From Microvirga terrae (GTDB lineage: Bacteria; Pseudomonadota; Alphaproteobacteria; Rhizobiales; Beijerinckiaceae), in assembly GCF_013307435.2 (NCBI RefSeq), contig NZ_CP102845.1, positions 2,365,001 through 2,429,000 on the forward strand: DNA of 64,000 bases. Reading direction: 5' to 3'. The notes under the pieces are model-generated. The model had not been told where the DNA came from and did no database searches. It saw nothing but the letters and a program-made list of their open reading frames with translations. The translations under genes were made by a program, and so were the position numbers. Positions 52,460-60,378 of the stretch are shown one piece after another (the stretch's first letter is position 1; each line of letters opens with the position of its first letter).

Positions 52460-53520
52460 GCGGGAAGCTCCCCGTCCGCGGACGTCTTGGAAAGAGCCTG
52501 CACCGTCGCGCCCTCCACGAGCCGGACGGCCAGCTCGACCTTGCGCGGATCGGCTCCCGGATCAGCGATGCGCCGCTGCATGAGGTAATAGGCCTCCTGG
52601 CCGATCGCCTCCCGGTCCACCTGCATGGTGGTCAGGCGCGGGGTGGTCATGGACGCGCAGGGCAGGTCGTCAAATCCCATCACGGCGAAATCCTGAGGGA
52701 TCGAGAGATGGTGATTGGTGACAGCTTCCATGATGCCGACCGCCATCATGTCGTTCATGCAGAAAGCGGCGGTAAATCCTTCATCTTCCAGGAGAATCGC
52801 CTCCATGGCCTCGCACGCCGCCGTGCTGGTCCGCGGGGCGGTCGCCGGCAGCTGAACGATCCGCGTGGCCACGCCGGCCTTCGCGGTGGCCGCCTCGAAG
52901 CCACGGACGCGCTCCCGGATCGTATGCCGGTGCGACATGGTGAAATGAAGGATACGCCGGTGCCCGGCGGCGATGAGGTGCTGGGTCGCAAGCCGCGCCC
53001 CGTAGAAATTGGCCGGCGACACGCAATCGAACTGCAGGCTGGGATCGTTGCCGTTGACCCACACGGTCGGAAGCCCGGAATCCGAAAGCCAGTCGCACAG
53101 GTCGTCCGGCGGATCGATTCCGACCAGGAAGACACCCGCCGCCTCGGTCTCGGACAGGGTCTGCTTCAACTCGGAAACCTTTAAAGATGCGGAACGGACG
53201 AGCCGCGGCAGGAGGGTGCCGCCGGAACGGGCTGCGGCTCCCCGAAGGCCGCTGAGAATTCCCTCATAGAACACGCCCAGACCGCCCGTCGCTTGGTCGA
53301 CCGGGATGAGGGCGACCGAGCGCTGGTTCTGCGGCTGAGGGCTCGGTACCGGACGGACGTTGTAGCCGAGTTCGGACGCGATCCGGATCACCTGGTCCCG
53401 CACGTTCGTGCTGATCCCGGGCTCGTTCGCGAGAACGCGCGATACGGTGCTGACCGAGACACCGGCAAAACGGGCGATGTCCGTCTGGCGTGGTCGACGG
53501 CTGAGGCTCGCTCTCGTCAT
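52456..53520 (-). CDS. LacI-family transcriptional regulator
   Basis: The 354-residue protein has the N-terminal HTH (TDIARFAGVSVSTVSRVLANEPGISTNVRDQVIRIASELGYNVRP), the hinge, and a periplasmic-binding-like effector domain (VALIPVDQATGGLGVFYEGILSGLRGAA, CMNDMMAVGIMEAV, DFAVMGFDDLPCASMTTPRLTTMQVDREAIG). It is the first gene of the operon it presumably controls, and a repeated TTTTTGCGC motif lies upstream. It is expected to be a repressor released by a sugar derivative. Confidence 0.93.
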   Translation of the reverse strand: MTRASLSRRPRQTDIARFAGVSVSTVSRVLANEPGISTNVRDQVIRIASELGYNVRPVPSPQPQNQRSVALIPVDQATGGLGVFYEGILSGLRGAAARSGGTLLPRLVRSASLKVSELKQTLSETEAAGVFLVGIDPPDDLCDWLSDSGLPTVWVNGNDPSLQFDCVSPANFYGARLATQHLIAAGHRRILHFTMSHRHTIRERVRGFEAATAKAGVATRIVQLPATAPRTSTAACEAMEAILLEDEGFTAAFCMNDMMAVGIMEAVTNHHLSIPQDFAVMGFDDLPCASMTTPRLTTMQVDREAIGQEAYYLMQRRIADPGADPRKVELAVRLVEGATVQALSKTSADGELPA

Positions 53521-53540
53521 GTCCTCTCACCACTTGTTCG

Positions 53541-53605
53541 TTGCAAGGATTTTTTGCGCAACGCAGCGGAACTTGCAATCCTGGTGCAAATGCAAATTTT
53601 TGCGC
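53541..53605. promoter_or_regulatory. Candidate LacI-family operators upstream of lacI operon
   Basis: TTGCGCAA (53554-53561) is an eight-base palindrome with the central CG usual for LacI-family sites, inside TTTTTGCGCAAC. TTTTTGCGC occurs again at 53597-53605, 46 bases away. Two TGCAA-rich segments lie between them, including TTGCAAGGATT and AATCCTGGTGCAA in inverted order. The region is 20-85 bases upstream of the lacI ATG. Confidence 0.45.
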
Positions 53606-53674
53606 TATCTGGAGGCGACATGGTCGGGCTTCCACCAACAAACAAGCGAGACCTCGCGAAAGCGCGGCGGCGGT

Positions 53675-54553
53675 TCAGCGCCGCGATCCGCCAACCTGCG
53701 TGCCGGCGAGAGCGGCTGCGATGATCACAGTGCCGCCAATCACAAGAGGCAACGTCGGGACGATGCCGAAATACAGATAATCGGCCATGGCGGAGAAGAC
53801 GATCACCACATAGCTCAGCGGAGCCAGGATGCTCGCCTGGGCCAGTTGATGGGAGCGCAGGAAGCAGAATTGACCTACTTGGGCAAGCAAGCCGATCACG
53901 AGGAACCCGGGGAGGTCGCTCAGCCGCGGAGTGACCCAGACGAGAGCAGCCGGAACAGCCGTCAGAACGGCGAGACCGATGGTGTAGAACACCATCAGGA
54001 CCACCGCATGCTCACCGGTCAGGCGGCGCGTCTCGATGACGCTCAGAGAGCCGAACAGAACCATGCCCAAAGCTGCCACAAGCCCCCAGTCCCAGCTCAT
54101 TGAGCCGGGTTTCAGGATGAACAGCACACTGACGAAGCAGATGAGGGACGAGATCCAGTGCCGCGGCAGTATCCTCTCACCGAGCATGGCGGCGGCAAGT
54201 CCCATGATCACGAAGGGGCGCGTGAAGCCGATCACGTTCACGAGAGTCAGAGGAAGGGCAGTGGTGGCCGCGTAGTTGCAGGTCAGCGCGAGCGTGCTGC
54301 ACAGAACGCGCCCGAAATGCCCCCTCAATTGCCGGCTGTTGAAGATGTCGGCTCGGTACCGCCAGATAAGGGGCGCAATGAGCAGGAGCCCAATGACGGC
54401 GCGGAAGAAGACGAGCTGGATGGCGGGAAACGTGGCGCCGGCCTGCTTGATGACGCCCATCGATGTGACGACGAGCACCATATCGGCCAAGGCGAAGACG
54501 GCACCTTGCCGGCTGGCAAGGTGCCGGTCTTTGACGTCGGTTGGGGGCTTCAT
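53675..54553 (-). CDS. EamA/DMT-family transporter
   Basis: The 292-residue membrane protein has ten hydrophobic segments in two five-helix repeats. The EamA pattern is visible in ATFPAIQLVFFRAVIGLLLI, ALPLTLVNVIGFTRPFVIMGLAAAMLGERI and the second-repeat QASILAPLSYVVIVFSAMADYLYFG. DMT proteins export or exchange metabolites such as amino acids; the cargo cannot be read. An 80-base run separates it from other genes. It marks the beginning of the less GC-biased right end of the window. Confidence 0.85.
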   Translation of the reverse strand: MKPPTDVKDRHLASRQGAVFALADMVLVVTSMGVIKQAGATFPAIQLVFFRAVIGLLLIAPLIWRYRADIFNSRQLRGHFGRVLCSTLALTCNYAATTALPLTLVNVIGFTRPFVIMGLAAAMLGERILPRHWISSLICFVSVLFILKPGSMSWDWGLVAALGMVLFGSLSVIETRRLTGEHAVVLMVFYTIGLAVLTAVPAALVWVTPRLSDLPGFLVIGLLAQVGQFCFLRSHQLAQASILAPLSYVVIVFSAMADYLYFGIVPTLPLVIGGTVIIAAALAGTQVGGSRR

Positions 54554-54734
54554 GATGGGCGAGAACCGGAATGATCAGGACTGACGCGGGGTCAGTCCGC
54601 CCGAGAACTGTCGCCACGTGTCCTTAACATCCGCTTATCGCCGTACAGTCTCGGACGGCTAATCCGAGTTACCTACCCGGGCGTCGTCCTGAACCAAGTC
54701 CCCGACCCGGGATCAAGCCGATTATCGGAGGCTA

Positions 54735-55055
54735 TCACCGGTCGATGATCGTGTACTCTGCGTCGATGATGCCGTCCGCAGGACGGCCTCGATTCTGACG
54801 GGCGCGACGGCGAAGATACAGATACAACGCTGTCCCGCCAGCGAGCAGAAGCGGGAGGAGGACGAACAGACCGATCAGCATTATTGTCAAAAGGGCGAAA
54901 ACGGCTGCCGCTGCAGCCAATGCGCGCACCAGAACGGAGAGGACGCCGCCGTTGCGGAGCCCAGGCGTTCCTGTGCGAAAATATGTGTTGTCCAAGATGG
55001 ATCCTCCAATTGCGGGAGCGCTCGTTGGCTCAGTAGCAAGAGAGGCGTCCGACAT
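54735..55055 (-). CDS. Small membrane protein of unknown function
   Basis: The protein has 106 residues from ATG 55055. The N-terminal half is polar (SILDNTYFRTGTPGLRNGG). One long or two short membrane segments (AAAAAVFALLTIMLIGLFVLLPLLLAGG) follow, then a basic patch (RRRARQNRGR), and the end reads IIDAEYTIIDR. The DAEYxxID tail is seen in small alphaproteobacterial membrane proteins of unknown role. The open frame extends further upstream, but that part has no recognisable feature. Confidence 0.6.
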   Translation of the reverse strand: MSDASLATEPTSAPAIGGSILDNTYFRTGTPGLRNGGVLSVLVRALAAAAAVFALLTIMLIGLFVLLPLLLAGGTALYLYLRRRARQNRGRPADGIIDAEYTIIDR

Positions 55056-55492
55056 CGCGAGCGGCGACCCGCTCGCCAGAGGGTCCCGGAGCCCTAGGCT
55101 TAGGCAATGTGGGGGCAGAATCTGGCAGATGCAAGACCCCGGGGCAATAGTCCGAGGCGAGAGCAATCAGCCTGCTTGCGTTCAGAACAGGCCGAGTGTG
55201 CCTCGTCATTCCCGGCGGGCAGGCTCATCGTCGGTGGATAAGGAACCGTGGCCGAGGACCTATACAGGATCCCGTCTCAATCGAGACTGACACCTTGTCT
55301 TCCATCGACGCGCGACAAGAAGCAATCGATTGAAAACGCAATTGTAACAACAAAGCATAAAGACGCCCTTGGTTGAGTGTTATGGCGCTCGCTGAAGGTA
55401 CCTTGTCCTAACACGCAGCTTGCATTGTTGCCGGGACATCCCGTTAAATGATGAGGTGCTTCCGTCAGTGATCGGTGCAAGCTGAGGCCGTA
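55056..55492. other. Intergenic region between divergent genes
   Basis: About 440 bases lie between the small membrane protein and the cyclase gene, which are divergent. It is A+T-richer at 55300-55380 and holds the promoters of both genes. I see no conserved motif, repeat or supported short gene. Confidence 0.5.
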
Positions 55493-58400
55493 ATGATTTG
55501 TCCACGTTGCGCGCAATCCAGTCCGGACAACTCCCGGTTTTGTAGCCAATGCGGCGCACCACTCGTCCCGACCATGGCAGCCAGGGAGGTTGAGCCGCCA
55601 GAGCTTGGAAGCACGGAGGAATTCAAGCCAGTCACCATCCTGTTCGCGGATATTGTTGCATCGACCGAACTTGTTTCGACTTTGGACCCGGAACAGGCGA
55701 TGAGGCGTCTCGCGCCGCCGGTGTCGCTGATGCGGCAGGCTGTGGAGCGCTTCGGCGGGACGCTTATTCACACGCTGGGTGACGGAATCATGGCACTCTT
55801 CGGTGCGCCACAGGTTCAGGAAGGCCATGCACTTCTGGCATGTCATGCAGCTTTGGCCATTCATTCGGATATCAATCAGGCGCTCGGTACGACGGCCGTC
55901 CGAATCGGCCTGCACTCCGGCCTGATCGTTTCTGAGACGAAGTTTGCAGGTGCGATCAACGAACGGGAGGCTTACGGAGTCGCCATCCATATCGCCAACC
56001 GGGTGCAATCGTTGGCCGAGCCCGGAGCCATCTACCTCAGCGAAGACTGTTATCACCTCGTTGAGCGAGATTGCTCCGCAAGGCTGGTTGGGCGCAGGAG
56101 TATCCGCGGTCTGCCCTACGACATCACCGTTTACGAACTCCTCGGTCTTCAGCAAGCCTCGTCCGGAGAGCTCTTCAAGAATTCCAACCTCACCTTGTTC
56201 CAAGCCCGCGAGAGGGAAATGGCTGCACTGGAATTCTCCTTACAGGCAGCCCTCCGCGGTCAAAGTCATGTCGTCGGGATATGCGGTTCTGCCGGAAGTG
56301 GCAAATCGAGGCTTTGCTTCGAGTTTGCGAGCCGATGCCGGGGAGAACAGATTCCAGTCGTTGAAGTAAGGGTTCAGCCATATGGGAAGGCTGCGCCAAT
56401 GCAGCCCGTCCTCGAAGTTGTCAGGCTGCTGCTCGGAGTTTCTGCGAGCGACGATCCGGCCCGGATGCGCCACCATGTCATGGATCAGTTAGGGCGGTTG
56501 GGCACTCCACCGGAGAACGCGCTGTCCTCTCTCTTCGAGTTTCTCGGCATCGCCCAAAGCGCTCCCATGCCAGCAGTGACTCCGAAGATGCGTCACGCTG
56601 CACTTCTGGATTCGATCTCGTGGATAGTAGCCAGGTATGCCTCCAAACCGCATGTCATCATTCTTGAAGATCTACATTGGCTTGACGAAGCGAGTGAGGC
56701 CATTCTGGAAACCTTGATGGGCTCTATTGCCAATTCTCATGCGTTGATGGTCGTCAACTTTCGGCCCTCGTACCGGGCATCCTGGGTCGACCAGGACAGA
56801 TTCCAGATCCTGGAGTTGAAGGATCTTGACCGCACGGAGATCGACGGGCTGATCACCTCCGTAATTGGCTCGCATGTGGACTTGGCAGACGTTCGGGAGC
56901 GAATCGCTGAACGTTCGGACGGCAATCCGTTCTTCGCCGAAGAGATCATCCACTCGCTTATTGAAAGCCAAGTCCTCATCGGAAAGCCTGGCGATTACCG
57001 GCTTGGCGGGGACATCAGCGATAATCCACTTCCCGTGACACTTCAGGCTGTCATTGGCGAGCGCATAGATAGGTTGCCCTCCTTCGATCGGACGATTCTG
57101 CAGATGGCGTCAGTCATCGGAAAGGAATTCCCGTATGAGGTATTGAAGGCCGTGAGTGCGCAGGAATCGGATACCGGGATTGAGGCTGCACTCCTCCGGC
57201 TATGTGTCGCCGAACTTCTTCAGGAGCGGAACAGGCCAGAGAGTCGCTACTACTCCTTTCGTCACCCGCTCATCCAGGAAGTCGCCTATTCAAGCCAACT
57301 GAAAGCCCGCAGGAGCAGACTTCATGCATTCGTCGCTCCCGCCTTGGCCAGCCACTATGCCGAACGTCAGGAGGAGGTCGCCGGACTTATCAGCTTCCAC
57401 TACGAAATGGCTGGGATTCTCTCTAAAGCCGCCGAGTACGCTTGCAGAGCGGCCGAGTGGATCGGATCGATGCACCCCGCCCAAGCCATCAGACAGTGGC
57501 AGGTCGTACACCGCCTTGTCCATGCACAAAGTCCGTCCATAAGGGACAATGCCTTGCTCATCCTGTCGAGCGCCCAGATCGCATGGCTCGGATGGCGCGA
57601 GGGGATGGGCGCCAAGGATGCTGCCCCCTTTATCCAGGAGGCGTTGGCTGTTGCCAAGGAGACGGACGATTCGATGATCCCCCTGCTTCTGTTCGTGGAG
57701 GCACGGATCAGCGGAGCAAGTGGTGGAGCCGCCGACCATTACGTGACCCGTGTCAGGGACGCATTAGCTATACTGGATGGAGCATCAGATCAGAGCCGGG
57801 CTGCTACTCTCTATGCGTCCCTGAGCCAAGCCTATGGCTGGGCAGGCCTCTTCAACGAGGCTCTCGAAGCCAACGACCGTGCCTTGTCGTTACTCCAGCA
57901 TGTGCAGGCGTTCGAAAACCGCTTTCTCGGCTACAGCGTCGAGCATTGGACGCTCAGCCTCAGAGCGCGAGTCCTGATCCATCTCAACCGCATCGACGAG
58001 GGAAGGGCTTGGCTCGACCATATGCTTGGGATCGAGGACGGGCTGATCGATCCGACAGTCCAGTTCATCAGCCATCTTGGCTATGTTGACTTGGCTTGGC
58101 TGTCAGGAAATCCGACATTGGCGAGACAGCACGCGTTACGAGTCAGTCAGCTCGCTGAGCGTCATGGTACGCCCTACCTCAAGGTCTTTGCGTACGCATG
58201 CACGGCCATGGCTCACGAACTGGAAGGAAACACTCGGTCAGCAATCCAAGGCTTCGAAGACGGGCTGAACTTCATGCATTCGGCGCGGGCGGCGCTGGAT
58301 TATGAGCCCGATATGATGGCCAGCTTGGCTGAATGCCAAGCCAATGCGCAATATTACGGAGAAGCACTTCTGACGGCGGAGAGGACGATCAGCCTATCCC

Positions 58401-58603
58401 GAGACCGCGCAACCCGACTGACCGAATGCCGAGCACTGATCGTTGCCAGTACCACATTGATAGAGCAGTTCGGAAGTGAGCGCTGTCAGGATGCCTTAAG
58501 GATGTTGGCGGAGGCTGAAATGTTGATTAAGACCACAGGCGCCACAGTCCTCAAGCCGCGTTTGAGGGCCGCTCGAAAAAAGCTTTTGGCCAGATGCCCG
58601 TAG
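55493..58603 (+). CDS. Zinc-ribbon/class III adenylate cyclase/AAA ATPase/TPR-like signalling protein
   Basis: The protein has 1036 residues from ATG 55493; a GTG six codons upstream is in frame, but GAGG sits before the ATG. Domains in order: a zinc ribbon (Cys3, Cys6, Cys17, Cys20); a class III nucleotide cyclase catalytic domain (about 45-215) with metal-binding Asp53 in FADIVASTEL and Asp97 in LGDGIMALFGAP; an AAA/NB-ARC-like ATPase (Walker A GICGSAGSGKS at 252-262, Walker B HVIILEDLHWLDEAS at about 387); and a helical TPR-like C-terminal half to the end. The position where many cyclases have the transition-state Asn reads His (AIHIANRV). Such fusions are common in Rhizobiales and thought to link ATP-driven sensing to cAMP synthesis. 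No membrane segment is seen. Confidence 0.88.
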   Translation: MICPRCAQSSPDNSRFCSQCGAPLVPTMAAREVEPPELGSTEEFKPVTILFADIVASTELVSTLDPEQAMRRLAPPVSLMRQAVERFGGTLIHTLGDGIMALFGAPQVQEGHALLACHAALAIHSDINQALGTTAVRIGLHSGLIVSETKFAGAINEREAYGVAIHIANRVQSLAEPGAIYLSEDCYHLVERDCSARLVGRRSIRGLPYDITVYELLGLQQASSGELFKNSNLTLFQAREREMAALEFSLQAALRGQSHVVGICGSAGSGKSRLCFEFASRCRGEQIPVVEVRVQPYGKAAPMQPVLEVVRLLLGVSASDDPARMRHHVMDQLGRLGTPPENALSSLFEFLGIAQSAPMPAVTPKMRHAALLDSISWIVARYASKPHVIILEDLHWLDEASEAILETLMGSIANSHALMVVNFRPSYRASWVDQDRFQILELKDLDRTEIDGLITSVIGSHVDLADVRERIAERSDGNPFFAEEIIHSLIESQVLIGKPGDYRLGGDISDNPLPVTLQAVIGERIDRLPSFDRTILQMASVIGKEFPYEVLKAVSAQESDTGIEAALLRLCVAELLQERNRPESRYYSFRHPLIQEVAYSSQLKARRSRLHAFVAPALASHYAERQEEVAGLISFHYEMAGILSKAAEYACRAAEWIGSMHPAQAIRQWQVVHRLVHAQSPSIRDNALLILSSAQIAWLGWREGMGAKDAAPFIQEALAVAKETDDSMIPLLLFVEARISGASGGAADHYVTRVRDALAILDGASDQSRAATLYASLSQAYGWAGLFNEALEANDRALSLLQHVQAFENRFLGYSVEHWTLSLRARVLIHLNRIDEGRAWLDHMLGIEDGLIDPTVQFISHLGYVDLAWLSGNPTLARQHALRVSQLAERHGTPYLKVFAYACTAMAHELEGNTRSAIQGFEDGLNFMHSARAALDYEPDMMASLAECQANAQYYGEALLTAERTISLSRDRATRLTECRALIVASTTLIEQFGSERCQDALRMLAEAEMLIKTTGATVLKPRLRAARKKLLARCP

Positions 58604-58670
58604 CCCCGCCTGAGCGATCGAACTTTGACCACCCGCCGACCATAGTCTCCAACACGCAGTGCAGCCTAGG

Positions 58671-59336
58671 TCATAAGTTCGAGGCGGAACCCTTGGGTGA
58701 AACGAGAAGGGTGAACTCACTCATTCCATAGCCTTCGATGAGAGACACCTCTGCACCGAGGCGCACCTCACAGAAATCAATCCATTGGGCAGGACTTGCG
58801 CAGTAAAGACCGGGCGTTGCTTCCCGCCCCTGCTCAGGTTCGTGCACAAAGTTGACTGCAAAGGCTTTGCGGCTCGTCGCACCGAGATGAACCAATGTCC
58901 TTTCGATGAAGTTCTCCCATCTTGGGCGCGGCTGATCGAGCATCACGTTGAAAATCCCGCTCGCGATGCTGTAGTCTGCTGAACGAGGGCTTTCCCACCC
59001 GTGATAGAACCGGATCATACCTCCGGACCAGAGCTTTCTTGCCCTGCGAACCATCGCAAGAGACACGTCGACGCCAAGGTAGTCGACGGTACCGCCGGAA
59101 TGGTAGAGCGCCATGTAACCGAGAAGAGCCCCGTACCCGCAGCCGACGTCATTGATTGAGATCGGCCTGTCGAAATCACAGATCTTGAGAAGTTTCCGAA
59201 AGCGCAGGGCCTGAGTGGGAACGCAGCTCCAGTCGACACCGAAAGGCGTCGGCCCGAAGCGACGAAGTCTCCGCGAGTAATACTCTGCGATCTGTCGGTA
59301 AGTCTTCTCAAGCTCCGTGGGTGCCGTGGCTGTCAT
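58671..59336 (-). CDS. Class I SAM-dependent methyltransferase
   Basis: The 221-residue protein has motif I as INDVGCGYGALLGYM, an acidic post-I residue in YLGVDVSLAMVRRARKLW, and a post-motif IASGIFNVMLDQPRPRWENFIERTL. It is like the methyltransferases that modify small molecules or lipids, but the substrate is unknown. The N-terminus EKTYRQIAEYYSRRLRRFGPTPFGVDW is a distinct feature that may help identify the family. It follows the Lys-rich-tailed gene by 12 bases on the same strand, so the two form an operon. Confidence 0.8.
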   Translation of the reverse strand: MTATAPTELEKTYRQIAEYYSRRLRRFGPTPFGVDWSCVPTQALRFRKLLKICDFDRPISINDVGCGYGALLGYMALYHSGGTVDYLGVDVSLAMVRRARKLWSGGMIRFYHGWESPRSADYSIASGIFNVMLDQPRPRWENFIERTLVHLGATSRKAFAVNFVHEPEQGREATPGLYCASPAQWIDFCEVRLGAEVSLIEGYGMSEFTLLVSPKGSASNL

Positions 59337-59349
59337 GCAGCGCGGGCTC

Positions 59350-59937
59350 CTACTTCCGCCGGGGCGTCGTACGGCTAGTCTTGGCCGCTCCCTTGGACGA
59401 CGCCTTGCTTGATTTGGTGGCTACTTTCCGCGCGGCTGCCGTGCTTTGCCGTGCGATTCGGGGAGCTGTCTTTGGAAGCATCGGGATCGACACGATGATA
59501 TAGTTCTGCTCGATATAGAAGCGACCCGTCGGAGCATTCCTCACAATGACTCTCCGTCCGTCCTCGCTGCGGGAATCATGCGCTTGAAAGAGGACAGGGA
59601 GTGGCCTGCGCGACGCCAAGTTCTCGACCATCATATCCATGATGCGGTCGTTGCCGTTGACACCGGGCAGATCCGATTCGTATGCCCCGAGATCACCGAT
59701 CAACTGCAGCCATCTGTTCCGCGCCCGGGGATTCCAAAACCCACCGAGGTTGAGAACTGCAACGCAGTCCCGGAAGGAGCGGCCGCGCTGGAAAATTTGG
59801 AATTCTCTCTGCAGTTCGGCCATTTCCTCAATACCGCCAAAGGCTTCTTTTGGACCCTGCGATGGTCCAAATCGAAGGTTCATGAGGTCGAATAATCCCG
59901 AGATGAAGATGTCATCCTCTTTCATGATGCGGCCCAT
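59350..59937 (-). CDS. Protein of unknown function with basic, lysine-rich tail
   Basis: The 195-residue protein starts at ATG 59937 with a GGAGGG ribosome-binding site. The first 145 residues contain a globular part (FDLMNLRFGPSQGPKEAFGG, NGNDRIMDMMVENLASRRPLPVLFQAHDSRSED, TGRFYIEQNYIIVSIPM). The last 45 are rich in Lys, Ser, Ala and Thr (ARKVATKSSKASSKGAAKT pattern), like histone-H1-like or DNA-binding tails. I do not recognise the family. It precedes the methyltransferase in the same operon and may be its partner or substrate. Confidence 0.7.
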   Translation of the reverse strand: MGRIMKEDDIFISGLFDLMNLRFGPSQGPKEAFGGIEEMAELQREFQIFQRGRSFRDCVAVLNLGGFWNPRARNRWLQLIGDLGAYESDLPGVNGNDRIMDMMVENLASRRPLPVLFQAHDSRSEDGRRVIVRNAPTGRFYIEQNYIIVSIPMLPKTAPRIARQSTAAARKVATKSSKASSKGAAKTSRTTPRRK

Positions 59938-60378
59938 GGGTCCCTCCGATTCCGCAGTGAAGACTTGGCGTGAATGTCTACGCGACGGGGTATGGCAACA
60001 GTCGACAAAAGAAGTGTCAAGATTAAATAGTCGGTTACTCTAAGGAATAGGAGTATTTAGATGCAATCGGTTTCTAAGCTGTGTCTTTCATGTCGCATCC
60101 GACGGACGAGTGCAGAAGATCCTTGCCAATAATCCGTAACAGGAAAGCGCCAGGTGCACGTGAACCAAGCCGAACCGGTCAGCACGATGCTAAGCGGCAC
60201 CTAGTCCGCAAGCCGTTGTGCGCAAGCCTGTGTATCGCCCGCCAACATGTATTTTTAAGTTTAGAATTATTCAATTGAGTGGTCATTCGCATTGAAATAA
60301 TTAAAAACTAAAGTATTTGACTCGTTCGGGACAGCTCTGCTAGGCGAAAACTATTCTCATGCTTTGAAAGTTTCTGCC
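59938..60378. other. A+T-rich promoter region upstream of siderophore receptor
   Basis: This region lies between divergent genes and is unusually A+T-rich, especially at 60000-60060 and 60255-60325. GAAAACTATTCTCAT at 60347-60361 resembles half of an iron-regulator (Fur-like) box, but the match is imperfect. No gene is supported. A 23-codon frame at 60061 with an AGGAG-like site is too short to trust. Confidence 0.45.

Noticed and set aside
55277..56203. 308-codon minus-strand frame at the beginning of the cyclase gene
   Set aside because: It overlaps the zinc-ribbon/cyclase domain, which has clear catalytic motifs, and shows no recognisable domain itself.
60061..60132. 23-codon frame (MQSVSKLCLS start) with AGGAG-like site in the A+T-rich region
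   Set aside because: Too short, not followed by related features, and the spacing to the ribosome-binding site is only fair.
60347..60361. Possible Fur box GAAAACTATTCTCAT upstream of the receptor
   Set aside because: Only about half of the palindrome positions match. I mention it in the intergenic entry but do not list it as a regulatory feature.
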